NCBI GenBank assembly: GCA_002110485.1
Contig: MOWL01000002.1
Location: 992,001 to 1,056,000, forward strand
Source of the DNA: Emergomyces orientalis
Taxonomy: Eukaryota; Ascomycota; Eurotiomycetes; Onygenales; Ajellomycetaceae
Direction: 5' to 3'
Length of the DNA stretch: 64,000 nucleotides
The translations under genes were made by a program, and so were the position numbers. Under the pieces are notes generated by a model that did not search any database, was not told the DNA's origin, and saw nothing but the letters and a program-made list of their open reading frames with translations. Below, in pieces: positions 12,215 through 23,912 of the stretch; position 1 is the stretch's first letter, and every line of letters begins with the position of its first letter.

Positions 12215-13631
12215 TCACGGCCCCTCTGTATATTCCCGTTCGGTAATCGGTATGCAGTCGTCCTCCGGCTCGTTTGTGGCTCTTGACGTCGAAAATTCAA
12301 CGATTTTTTGTATTTTCCCCCTCGGAACGAGTTCGAAATCCTCCTGGATTCCATCGCTAGTATTCATCGACTGTTCACCATCCCCTTTTGATGTCCAGAT
12401 ATTTTCCTCTGACGATGACTGTCCATTAGCCATTACAGTATTGTCAGTCCTCAATATAGAGGAGCCAATCAAACCATGTGGTGAGGGTTTATGTAGTCGA
12501 TTATGATGGGCTTTTCGTGGTCCTGGGCCTACAGCACACGAGAAATTCTCGTTGCCACTCCCGTGGATGTGCCCGCGGGGGTATGGCGAGGGTGAATTGC
12601 TTATAGAGTGGAAGAAAATTTTGTATTTGACCATCAGGGGCTTCAGCGTCACAGCCGACACGGCGATGATGCTCACCCCTATCTCGGTCGCGGACCATAT
12701 CATTATCTCGCTGTTGGTGTAGAGGAAATCTACCTGATCGTATCCATGCTTGACGTACGCGAGTCTGGCTATCGTTGCAACGCTCGCTCTATGAGAAGGG
12801 GTTAAAATACTGCATCTTCTGGAGCATGGCAGAGGGCAGAAGCTTACACTGATCCAAACCCAAGTAAGATGCCGGCAGACAACTTAGTACGGTAGGTTAA
12901 ATTTAATTTCCGTAGCATCAAGGCAGGGACTATTGCAAGTGTCAAATCACCTGCACAAATAATTGAGCTGTGGGCATAGCTTCCAGCAACAACATTGCGA
13001 TAGTGCCGGCATGTCCCATGACCATTTGGGTTTCGAATTTGGTTCCATAAAAAGTCCACTGGCCAGCATGTAAAAAGGGTGAAGAACCAGTAGAAGATGG
13101 TGAAAATTGCTGTAACGGCACCAACTGTGTATATTGCGTAGACATAAGCTCGTCCGATGACAATAACTCGTAATAAGGATAGACAGAAGGAGATCTTCAC
13201 CAGCCCTGAAGCTGCGATATAAAAAAGATCAGAAAGAAAGAAAGCCTGTAATGGCAGTTAACCTAAGAACCCTGTGCTGGCCTGAGATGCTTCATGTTAT
13301 CTGACCTTGAATGAATTTATGGCCGTGTCCCGTGATTTTATATCTGTATTATGTTTTCCAAGCCCCTGAGTTGTTGCATAAATGAGTACAGAAACAAATC
13401 CTGAGAATACCAACTGAAATAACGAGTGGATGATTAGCCACACACAAGAACAACCAGGTTTATCAGCATCCAGGGTGCTTTCCAACATACCAAGGATAAG
13501 ACCACGAAGAGGTCATCAATTCCCCAACGGGTCAGGGTTAGCCGCACGTAGCAGCGCAGTGCGACGATTACCCATGATAAGACCACGAATGAAGCTGCAA
13601 CAGCAAGGATGATATCACTTTTCTCCTCCAT
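12215..13631 (-). CDS. Seven-transmembrane fungal rhodopsin-domain (PTH11-like) protein
   Basis: Integral plasma-membrane protein of the fungal rhodopsin-domain family, widespread in Pezizomycotina; some members act as PTH11-type surface sensors. The ligand is unknown. Four exons, 13631-13491, 13413-13306, 13245-12848 and 12788-12215, give 406 residues. TM1 is AVAASFVVLSWVIVALRCYVR, followed by the typical RWGIDDLFVVLSL. AFFLSDLFYIAASGLVKISF and the CWPVDFLWN loop are also characteristic, as is NLTYRTKLSAGILLGFGSVASVATIARLAYV. A Ser/Glu-rich cytosolic tail of about 150 residues follows. Exon 3 begins at 13245; the nearer acceptor would break the frame. The start ATG gives a very short N-terminus, so a further 5' exon is possible. 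Confidence 0.87.
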
Positions 13632-16600
13632 GTCGGCGGCTGTCACGCCTGTAGAAGAAAAAGGTCAAGGGAAATTGCTGCCGCAGCGAGCAAAGAATAA
13701 CCAAAAACATTTGATACTTTCCAGGGCCGGGAAAATCTTCGAAGATATCGACCCACACTTATGGGCATCCTCACCCGTGTCGTGGAATTCTGCGGGGGAC
13801 GCCACATCGACCCCCTTGAATGCTGATACGCATAGCGGCGGGACTAGCAAGGATAGAACACTGGAGCAAAACTCTATCTGGTCGCCTGGGAGCGAGGGCG
13901 TCCATGGATATTTTAGCGTATTTTTATTCTGCCCTACCAGATTGACCTTATTATTGGTTAAAAAGCGATTGACAGTCCATCCATTGGCCAAATAAGAGCG
14001 GTGAGTTGAAGATCCTGGACGCTAAAATACGCTCGCTCGCTCTCGGACAAGAAGTTCGACACCCCAGAACACCCAACAACGGGAGCGATGTTTCGTCGTC
14101 GAGTTCCTAGCTACGGGCTGGGGATGGACCAGGAAGGCTAGTTCGGCTCCCCGTCCCCGAACTCAAAAGCTACGATGGCTGAGCCTGGAGTTGAAAGAAA
14201 CTTGAAGGCCACGCGACATTTTCCGTATACCGAGTGTGAGTTTTGAATTTGGGGAGGCAACGTTGGTATTAACCAGTATTTTCAACCGTTATGACAAAGG
14301 AAAGATATGGCAAAAGTAGTGATACATCCGCAGGCGACATTATGTTCTCGATTCCTTTTCGGCACCCACCGTACAGTAACTACCGGTCGAGGTGTCCCGA
14401 AAGGATCCAGATTCAATTCTAGGCTTTTGGCTCGTCAACTTTGCCTTTTTGACTGGAGAACATGTGGATCTATTTCCCGCTCATCTACCTTTGCGCAATG
14501 CCATCAGCTCCACAAACAGCCTTTCAAAGTTCAAGGCCGGCGAATTAACACTGGAACAGCCAACAGTGAATTGCGGAGAAGAAAAACAGGGCTGTTTTAT
14601 TTACTAATTTATTTAAGAAGGACTTTTCCCATTTAAATCATGATTGACACCATCCATGGGCGCCACAAGCCGGCATTCAACCTCAGCGACACATTCATGG
14701 TGCCGTGTTGCCCGCTTGGAAATGTGGCGGAGGTTGGACAAGAAGATCATCAACAGAAGTGGAGACTGTTCCGGGTAGGCGGACTCCCGCAAGAGAACCT
14801 CACTCCGCACAGTCAGCCATGGCTCGTTCAATTATCCGCTAACCCAGTCCTATTTATGCGGGCATAAGTTCCGTACATGGCACAGACGGCGCTCCCCAAA
14901 AGTTTCTGACTCGGCGCGGCTCGACAAAAATCTTAAAAGTGCCACATCCAGGCCTTCTTCAGAGATAGCCTCTGAACTCCAACCCTGAAATTTCACTCGG
15001 AGTACACCAGAAAACTGGTTTGAGTTGTGTAGCTAAACTTTGAGGACTCTCAGACCTTGACCTTGAGCCCTCGAAACTCAGTGTACGCAGCTGATGCGCT
15101 ATTGAAGCTATTTCTTGATTTGGTTTAGTCGGTCTTTCATTTGAGTTCGGAAGTTGAACGAGATGGCAGACGACCCGTCGGTCCAGCGCCGCAGCAAGGC
15201 ATGGTTTCAGCACTACTATGAACAATTTACCGCTAGTATAAACAATACTGCCTAAAATCTATCTTTGATGCCGAGAGAGGCATCAAACCCGTGTAGTTTC
15301 CAACGGCCAGAGAGCCTGCAAAGTGGAGGTGTGAACCCCAGAACGAAAAGTTACCTTGTTAAATGCTGGGTACGGGAAATCTCTGACCCGGAACAACAAC
15401 TTCTACCTTTTTAATGTGTTTCCACTACGAATACAGAACTGTCAGTGAGTGCCCACAATCAGCGAACAGGCCTTCAACTTACACGAACGATCATCAGCTC
15501 ATCTCATATGAAATTAGTTGGAGGCTGCAGTAAGCGAATCGGTATTTGAACTCAAACGACACTTTTGGCGTAATGTTCGGAGAACGCAGCTCGTGTTCAC
15601 AACTAAGACATGAATTATTCAAATAACTTGCTCCGAAGGTGACACCTGTCCTTCCTCGCCAAGATATCAGAGAGTTCAATAATACATGATCATCAATCGA
15701 AGAAAATGCAGCGGAGTAGTTACCGGAGTTGCGGAAACTGCTCTTTGAAAACCAAAGTCTCTCCCCTCGTCTGACGGCCAGGCCATCTTAGTGCCGTTTT
15801 TCTGCCAGCCATTGTTTTGAGCAATCCCTGACACCATGGCTGGCTCTTTATTGGTCAAATTTGGGTGGCGAGGAGGCTGCTGCTACCTGAGGTGCAAGCC
15901 GAGGAGATAATTGTGTTGGCAGTCTGGCATGGTAACTTTGGGGCGGCTCTTTGGCTGCACTCCCTAGAGCCATATCCTCCGTCCCTAGTACCGCAATATG
16001 TCATACATTCTAGTTGCCTATATTGTTGCACAAGTTTCTCAATGTGGGATTGAATTTTCTAACTGTGCTTTGACCTCTGCCGAATAAGGTGCGAATCAAG
16101 GGATGATCTGTTCACAGCCGACACCTCATCTTGTTGCAATTGCTTCCAATGCTGTCCACATGTACAAATGCCCACGAGGTTTGACCGAGTATCCACTACG
16201 GCTTCTAAATAATCGAACTTAAATTTGGTGGAGTCTTTACAAATGATATGATTAGAACAACAAACTAGTCACTCAATCATCGCAGTATCAACTTACATAT
16301 GTGTGTTATATCATGGAGGAGTGAAAAAGCAAGTGAACAGCCTGCGTTTCAATGAGGAGAGTGAATTTCATAAGGTCTATCGAAGCAAATTGAGACAAAA
16401 TGCTAATAAATATATTTGCTCAAATGATATCATTCTACACTCAACAGGTCTAAGAAATAGAGATGAATTAATATATCTCATCAAGCACAGAATCTCACCA
16501 ATGCAAAATAATCTTGCGGCAGAACCAGTCCCTCTTCATCCTTATTTATTTTTTATTTTTTATTTTTTTCAAATATACAGACCGTCACTACTTGCTTTAT

Positions 16601-17715
16601 TCAGAACTCTTAATTCAGAAAAGTGCTGTTTTACTATCTGCTCTGAATATGCAAATCTTTTCAGAGTTCAATTAGTAGACATTTTTTGGTCATATAAATT
16701 CTCAATTGTCTGTCCCACAGAGTTATATCCTGCACAGAACACTGTTGGCTCTACCAAACTCCCTTCTGTTGTCTAGAAACACAGCTAGGCTGAGGATAAT
16801 TATATACTAAGAGATAAGTAAGCATTTCCTCACGTCCAAGCCTCTATTCTCAAGGTGTGATGGTTGGTACTGTTTTTAAGCGCTTTTTTATTTATTTATT
16901 ATTATTTTTTTTGTGCCGTCAATTGAGAAGACTTTTCATTGCAGTTGGGCAATGTTATCGGCCTTGAAAAAGTGTTAGCTGAGGACGCTAGATTTTTGTC
17001 CTAACAGGGGGATAGCGAAGGATACATGCCTATGTAACTGGTTAGAATTACGCCTGTGGGCTCTAACATTTACTTTATATGTCATGTTTAATTCCCAAGG
17101 GTTTCAGTTGGTAGGATTACATTGGCGGTAGAAGTACTCCATATGCATGATCGTCTAATAAAGCTGCGATGTATATATCTTCTAAAAACCAGCAGTTTCA
17201 TACGAAACCAGTAAGTATAAATTGGCCATTTTTGTTTCAATCTGCACCCTCTTCATGTTCTTTGTTGAAACGTGCAAGATGTGCGCGAAGGGCCAGCGGA
17301 GATTGATTAGGGCTCAAGCCCCAGCTTAGTGCTGAGGCTAGATTCCTCCAACAGCCAATCCCGTGCATATTTGCAATCTTATCTGATCCATCTGATAATC
17401 TCGGCGTCTCCTTTGGCTCCTAATGGCTTGTCCTGATTCGGCTGTGGCAAAGGCCCGTTAGCCGAGAGTGGAAATAACAAACTCCGCAAAACTGCTCCAT
17501 ACAGAATCTCCAAAACCTTGCGTCACCGAACTTGACTCAGACCGAGTTTCCCTCACAGTGCCCGTTGTATTTCCCGCTCCGTTCCACAGCGAGGATGACC
17601 CAGTACACATTGACCTTCCTAGACCGATAACCTAGTGAGCTGTAGCTCAACCATACTACCTGCTGCTACCAGCGTTGAACTTGACAAACTCACCCTCGCC
17701 CGCAAATGATGCACG
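13632..17715. other. 4 kb gene desert with AT-rich core
   Basis: Between the receptor and N-acetylglutamate synthase I find no gene I can support. Open frames at 13665-13991 (minus), 14307-14636 (plus) and 16303-16776 (plus, 157 codons) lack family motifs, and the first and third have no proper ATG start. From about 16200 to 17250 the sequence is conspicuously AT-rich, with T/A runs such as 16544-16570. This could be a RIP-affected or decayed repeat, but no terminal repeats or transposase motifs are visible. Confidence 0.45.
17533..17539. promoter_or_regulatory. CpcA/Gcn4-type TGACTCA box upstream of N-acetylglutamate synthase
   Basis: A perfect palindromic-core TGACTCA lies 177 bases before the start codon of the arginine-pathway gene. 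Gcn4 and its filamentous counterpart CpcA/CPC1 bind this sequence under amino-acid starvation. Position and target pathway fit general amino-acid control. Direct binding is an inference. Confidence 0.65.
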
Positions 17716-20069
17716 ATGAGCCGAGCAGCGGCAATGGACTGGCCCCGAGGGCCACGTTTACTCCTTCACAAAGTATGCTGATGTCGTATTGCTAGTATCC
17801 CAATTCTATTGCTAATATCTTTGTCTTTTTCGTCCACCACAGTATGAGCGAAGCAGCGCCCCCACATGCTCCTGTTATGCTCCCATTAAAAAACGGTGTT
17901 TCTCAGTCCCGCAAGGACGTTTCTCATCCACTTCCTCGACCCGGCGGCAGGCAGGTGACACACCTTCAGATCTAAATGAATATCAGAAACAGCTGGGACG
18001 CACAGCGAGGGAAAAATTGGCGGATAAGGTTTGCATTGCCATTGCTATTGCCATTGGGAAAATAACGGGTATTGACTGTTATTCTTTCTTGGCGCCAGGA
18101 TTTCTTTTTCAGCTTGCTAAGCTCTGCGTCGACGAAACGAGAGGCTAAATCATATCTCTCCCGCTTCAAAACTGAAAAGTCAGCGTCTGCGAAACCCCTA
18201 CAAGAACAGCGTGGTGTGGACTATGTCTCGACAAATTTTGTTCAGTCAGGGGTGAATTTAGGAGGGATGTTTGGCGCAGCAAGAGCGGTGGATAATCATC
18301 CAGTGTTTCGACAGGAATCTACGCCGGAAACATCACCGCCAATAGAAATGGCATCAGATGAACCACTACACATTGCTCTAGTCAAAATTCGGGAGCCGCA
18401 ATTACTAAACGACCTGACGCTTGGAGGCGTTGGGCGGACATTATCACAGCTTTCCCTGCTTGGAATGGGCTGCTGTGTCGTGGTTGACCCGGGGTTATTC
18501 GAAAGCGATCCATCTTGGAGAAGCCATGCAATTGAACAGGCTGACCGTATGTTAGCGGCGATTGATACGAACAATGGCTTGGACTCCCGACGGCTGGACG
18601 ATGTAATCCACCTAGCACCTTCCTCTGGAAATGCTCTTTCAGTAGCGTGCAGAGAGTTAATTCTTTCCCCCCTACGCCGGGGAAGGATTGTTGTGATCCC
18701 GTCCATTGGCTACACGGAAGATACTCTTCGAGCAGTACCTGTTCTTGCAGATGACGTCGTATTGGCTTTGACCAAAGAGTTTACGGGATTGAGTGTCAGA
18801 CCACGCCCCGAGGACAACCCTCATGAACTTGCCCGGAGGATTTTTAAGCTCCAAGAAGAAGTCTCTGTGGACAGGCTTATAATTCTGGATCCTGCTGGGG
18901 GTATACCGTCCCTCAAACGGCCTTCGAAATCGCACGTTTTCGTGAACTTGGAACAGGAATTTGAGGAGATAAGTAACGAGCTAAAAGAAGGAATGACTGC
19001 GGACGACGGCTCCTTAGTTACGGAAGATACAAATGAAAGAGAGCAGCTGCAAGTATCGTCGTTGGCTAAATCCAATCCGTTTTCTACTTTCGTCGAGCGG
19101 GAGGTTGTGTCTTTACCTCGTGAGTTACAAAATACCGCCAGTGATCGACGTAATGTCCGCACTCCTGACCTCGAGACGCATCTCGGCAACTTAAAACTTC
19201 TACATCGCGCCCTTACGTACCTCCCGCCATATTCGTCCGGTATCATCACAACACCCCAAGATGCGGCGAATTCTGCAAGCGCACCTCGAGACCCATCACA
19301 GTTATCCAAGGTTGCGACCCGGCGACAACGGAATCCCTTGATTCACAACCTACTGACAGATAAACCCAGTCATTCCGCTTCCCTACCAGCGGGGAGATTA
19401 GGCGCCAACAACGGCTCTTCATCTTACAATACCACCCCGGTCATGCATTCGACCTTTGTCAAAAGGGGTATGCCCCTGACACTGTTTCCCGATCCGCGAG
19501 TACAGATCTGGACGCCTCCCAGAAACGGAGAATCCCGGATGACCTTGAATGATCCGCATATCGATCTGCCCCGCCTCGTCCAACTAATCGAAGATTCTTT
19601 CAATAGAAAACTCGACGTGCAACACTACCTTACCCGCGTCAGTGATCGTTTGGCTGGTCTGATTATTGCTGGCGAGTACGAAGGCGGAGCTGTTCTAACC
19701 TGGGAACTACCACCAGGGGTGCCCAATGACGGGAGCGAGGAGAGCCGGTCACGAATGGTTCCCTATCTTGATAAATTTGCCGTTCTCAAACGGAGCCAGG
19801 GGGCAGGAGGCGTGGCGGACATTGTATTTAACGCAATGGTTCGAACGTGTTTGCCCAAGGGTGTGTGCTGGCGCAGCCGTCGCGATAACCCGGTGAATAA
19901 ATGGTATTTCGAGCGGGCTCGGGGGACTTGGAAGCTTCCCGGGTCGAATTGGACGATGTTCTGGACGACTGATGGGGTACCAGAAGATGATAGAGCATTT
20001 CAGGATTATGAGGCTGTTTGTCGGTGGATTGAGCCTAGCTGGGCGGACAATAAGCATGTAGTTGATTAA
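17716..20069 (+). CDS. ARG2: Mitochondrial N-acetylglutamate synthase (amino-acid acetyltransferase)
   Basis: First step of arginine/ornithine synthesis: acetyl-CoA + L-glutamate to N-acetylglutamate, in the mitochondrial matrix. Three exons, 17716-17772, 17843-18028 and 18099-20069, give 737 residues. The N-terminus MSRAAAMDWPRGPRLLLHK is a basic presequence. Exon 2 is Ser/Arg-rich and ends in LGRTAREKLADK. DFFFSLLSSASTKREAKSYL opens the conserved domain. A degenerate amino-acid-kinase-like region follows (LHIALVKIREPQLL, LGMGCCVVVDPG). The NAT acetyltransferase domain is C-terminal (HIDLPRLVQLIEDSF, LDVQHYLTRVSDRLAGLIIAGEYEGGAVL, FERARGTWKLPGSNW). An open frame starts at 18072 but carries intron sequence, so the two upstream exons were added from family knowledge and splice signals. 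Confidence 0.94.
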
Positions 20070-20489
20070 TATATATATATATTTTCCTGGATGTCCTTTT
20101 GTTCTGGCATTTCTGGGATTTTACGTGTGGTGACTGCAGCTCTTCATTATATAGATATTTTGGTTTTATACCCTTTCGAGCAATCTACTTGATGCTTGGA
20201 ATAATAGTTAGAAATGAATTATATATCTACCTGAATACACTTTCAGAGTTATATATCTATATTTTGTTTTATCAGTAACATAATAGACATTATTGATATG
20301 GGTATCACCATTGATCCATCACTAAATTGCCCCTGTTGAGCAAGGATTCTTCCCCAGCGCACGGGCCAATCGCAGCAATCTCTCAACGGACGGCGCCGCG
20401 GCTCGAAATACACCAAATCTCGACAACCAACAAGCACAGCATGAATAGAGTCAACTGTTCTCTGCGAATATGAAACCCAGACCTCCACA
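20070..20489. other. Intergenic region ARG2-ARV1
   Basis: 420 bases containing the 3' end of N-acetylglutamate synthase and the promoter of ARV1. It starts with an (AT)n run of about 16 bases just after the stop codon. No gene seen. Confidence 0.5.
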
Positions 20490-21905
20490 ATGCCAATATG
20501 TATTGAATGCTGCTGTCCTGTTTCCCATCTCTACACCTCCTACAGCAAGGCCGATGACCGCTCGCTGGGCAAGGGGGTGCGGCTAACCCAGTGTCCGCGC
20601 TGCAAACGGTTCGCGGACAAGTATGTCGAGCACGATTTCGTGGTGCTATTCATTGATCTAGTCTTGATCAAACCTCAGGTAAATTACTAAACATATATAG
20701 ACACCCCGCATGTGATGCTTCTGCTGTTGCGACGTTGGGCTAATTTGTTATTTTGTTCGCTCTAAAGGTATATCGTCATCTGCTGTTCAATCGCCTGGGG
20801 AGATCAGACAATAAGTTCGATGTATGCTATACTAAACCCCCCATTCCCTCCCCCGGTTTCCGCGTTTCGCATTCTTATTCTTTGTTTAATGGAAAATAAC
20901 ACGTCTCTCCAGCGCTCCATTATACGTCTCGGAACGTTAATATTGCTCTTTGACGTCTATCTGTCCTGGGCGCAGGTCGAGAAATCCGACTCCCTCTCCG
21001 CATCCTCCCTCTCTACAGCTCCAATCATCGTCCAATACATATTCTTCCTTACGCTAAACACGCTCGCAACGATCGCACATCACCTTACAGTCCGTCTCCT
21101 TGCTTCGTTTCTCGTCCCACGTCCACATCCCACAACAAATGCGATGCACGGTGCCAATAACGGCGATGTAATCCCACCTAGCGCCTCTGTCACCTCGATA
21201 CCCTCTCTCAATTCTGTGCCTTTGCAATCCCACCCTCAGTACCACCTACCCACCGCCAGCGGGACATCGAACAATGGGGGCCTTCTTCCTCAACCGCTCT
21301 CCAGCCACCCCAATCACCATTCCACAAATAACTTCCCCGCACCACCTCCTCTCCTCCGTCGATCATCCACATCTCCCCTCCAGATCGATCCTATGCCCCC
21401 TCCTTCCCCCGCCAGTCCAAATTCTATAAGCACTGCGCTTCTTGTCAGTAGCTGCACAAAGCTCTTCCCAATTTTGCTCGTGATCTGGAGTCCAGAGACG
21501 ACCGACGCCAACAGTAGCGGAGCCAACAACACGGCCTCTGCCACTTCGGGCACAGCTACCGGAACACTCGCGAGCTCCCTGACTTCTACCATCATGAATT
21601 ACGTCTCCCCTTCCTCTAAATCTAGTGTGTCGCAACAGCAACAGCAGCGACAATATACACCCTCAGCGCCCCCATCACATATTACATCGCATACATCTTC
21701 TTTATCCCTTTCTTCCTCGATCCTCGACCCGCTCCTCTCCCTCGTTCTGTCAATAACAAACACCCACCTCGTCTTACTGAATAATACGGAGGCTCTTTTC
21801 ATACTGCTTGATTGCGGATATATACGGGCAGCGATACTGGCGTTGGGTGGCCAGTTGGCGAGATGGGTGGTTGAGAAGACCCTGTTGGGGGCCGTGGGGT
21901 TGTGA
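20490..21905 (+). CDS. ARV1: ARV1, ER sterol and sphingolipid homeostasis protein
   Basis: ER membrane protein needed for sterol distribution and GPI-anchor intermediate handling. Three exons, 20490-20678, 20768-20821 and 20913-21905, give 411 residues. The N-terminal ARV1 homology domain is clear: a zinc-ribbon-like CIECCCPVSHLY ... CPRCKRFADKYVEHD, then VLIDLVLIKPQ-type sequence and VYRHLLFNRLGRSDNKFD. Hydrophobic segments follow (LGTLILLFDVYLSW, YIFFLTLNTLATIAHHLTVRLLASF, and a C-terminal pair around HLVLLNNTEALFILLDCGYIRAAILALGG). A Ser/Pro/Asn-rich low-complexity stretch of more than 100 residues is inserted between membrane segments. This makes the protein longer than yeast (321) or human (271) ARV1. 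Confidence 0.93.
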
Positions 21906-22443
21906 TTGCTATGCCGACTGAAAAGAAAGGGAGGGGAGGGAGGTTGGCTTGACTATATCTGCAAAATTATTTTGATGTGTATACACGGAATGAATGTATA
22001 TTTGGGATTAGCATTGGGTGTTTGGGATTGGGCTTTTGCTTCTTGCTTCGCTTTGTTGCTTATTTTTAATATCTGGGGTAACTTGTAGATGGATCAAATG
22101 TTTTACGCTACCAACCAGTAGTAATAGCGACGACATTCAGATATATCTCGTAGTAGCCAACTGATAAATGTTTAGCCACTATTTAAACAGCAGACACGGT
22201 GTATCTTTTAACATTCCGATCGTTTTGTGCAAAAGAATGATCCTCTAGGACATACAGTACAATACACGCCGATAAACCCAACACGAAAGGGAAGCCCGAT
22301 AACCTGCCGGGGAAAAAAAAATATGCTGAAAGAATAGATTGATATAGAAATGGCCCGGCGAATCTCGAGAGCATAAAAGTATAAAATAATAAATAAAAAA
22401 GAATCGACAGCCTGCACAACCCGTGTTCTCTTTCTTCCATCTT
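21906..22443. other. Convergent intergenic region ARV1 / VMA9
   Basis: 538 bases of shared 3' flank, AT-rich. Overlapping short minus-strand frames at 22183-22490 are readings of the VMA9 3' UTR in other frames and have no family character. Confidence 0.5.
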
Positions 22444-23257
22444 TCAGTGAGGTACCCTCTCAGGGCGCATATCACTTCTCTTCGGCGCAATTAATGGATG
22501 TAATTGTGCGAGGAACGTTATTGCTGTACGCAGAGGTATAGTTAGAATGTCTGCCAGTATTGTAGTAATTGGAGATGAAATGGCGAAGGATCCGTGGATG
22601 TTTTCATCGGTGGCGAGTCGATGGATTATTTACGTACCCCACATTAGATAGCAGGCTGTGAATGCGAGTATTAGTGAGCTGCGCCATACCCTGTGATAGC
22701 TGTCAGTTTCTTTCTTTTGCTGCTAAGAACGTCCGTCTGTCATGGGGCCTAAAGGGATATTTGGAAGAGGGAGGTGGTTGAGATGGTGTGAGATCTGAGA
22801 TTTCTCTAGAAATGCTGGCTTGTCTCCTTTCATCTGCTTCACCAAGGGTTGGTGTTTTTCGAGTTGGTTTTCTTGGTCGCCCTTCAAGAGGATGCGGTCG
22901 TTCATTCCCCGAACAGGCTGAACAGCCTTGCGGGTCCCGTTTCTCGCCGACGACCATTCCAACCAGATGCTCCAACCCGTCGGTTAAGAGAGTAGGAGAG
23001 TGCAAATCGAAGAGGGAGATAGGACGGTAACCGGGGGATAACTATGCACTAACGTTCTATCTTCTCCCTTAGGACTGAATACCCAAGCCAGTAGGTTTGC
23101 GAGGACAACGAAGACGAGTCCGATAATTATGCTCCATCTATATCATTTCCAAACACTGCCCGGTGCTCAGCAGAGAGCGCGGGTAGGCGTTGTTGGTCAG
23201 CCTGTGGACGGAAAAACAAGCTGAGAAGTGGAACGTAATGTCATACCCATTTGCCAT
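22444..23257 (-). CDS. VMA9: V-type proton ATPase subunit e (Vma9)
   Basis: Small hydrophobic subunit of the V0 membrane sector, required for vacuolar proton pumping. Four exons on the minus strand, 23257-23247 (only 11 bases), 23137-23054, 22690-22638 and 22523-22444, give 75 residues, typical for subunit e. The protein has two membrane helices: WSIIIGLVFVVLANLLAWVF and, after SPKGEDRTVWRSS, LILAFTACYLMWAITFLAQ. It ends with HPLIAPKRSDMRPERV plus two residues. The gene is easily missed because no exon exceeds 84 bases and the first encodes only MANG. All four exons join in frame through GT-AG sites. Confidence 0.93.
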
Positions 23258-23912
23258 GTTTTATATGTGTGCGCGTAGCGAAGATCTATTGAATCTTCAA
23301 AATTGCGGAGCCCCCGGAGCGGAGCTGTGTTCAGAGGTGGTCGTAGGTGCGATTGGGGGTTCGTAAAGGACAGGAAGTAGAAGGTCGAGGAACTCTTTAG
23401 GATACGAGGGCGTAGAGGGCCGGGATCCCCGGGGAGTCAGGGGCCTAGTGGGCAGCTTCTATGGTATGTCGTAGCTAAACACGGTGTAGGTCAGGTAGTT
23501 CATGTGCGCTGAATGTGAGAGATGAATGAAGCGGGAGCTTCGTGGTGACCCATGGATGGTATCAGAACGGGAAGAGTGGATTACATAAGCAGCTCAAGAT
23601 GAAAGCTGTTTAATCCAACACCCTGCCAGTGGATGTGCACGCGGAGAGCTCTGCATCAATCATCAAGAGATGTACATTCTGCTTAGGTAGAAGTGGAAGC
23701 TTCGTCTACCTTGTCTCCCATCTAGTGTGTAAGATGGTTGGGAAGCACAGAGAATTTCGCCAGAGCCCTCCTGAGCTCCGAGTCGAGTTAGTCCTTCCCG
23801 TCCTTTAACATAATGCACGACCTCCTCTCTCTGCGGTCAATCATTCTGGCTTGTCCTCACTTCTATCATATTTTCTACACGGACAGGCAAAATATTAGGA
23901 GAGGTGCCCGCT
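23258..23912. other. Intergenic region upstream of VMA9
   Basis: 655 bases with the VMA9 promoter on the left. No open frame here has recognisable content. Confidence 0.45.

Noticed and set aside
13665..13991. 108-codon minus-strand frame just upstream of the receptor gene
   Set aside because: It begins at TTG, and no splice join to the receptor gene gives a conserved extension.
16303..16776. 157-codon open frame on the plus strand in the AT-rich island
   Set aside because: It starts at GTG rather than ATG, its first ATG is far downstream, and composition follows the local AT bias. No motif is recognisable.
18821..19309. 162-codon minus-strand open frame inside N-acetylglutamate synthase
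   Set aside because: It is antisense shadow of a conserved exon, with Ser/Arg-rich composition from complementary codons.
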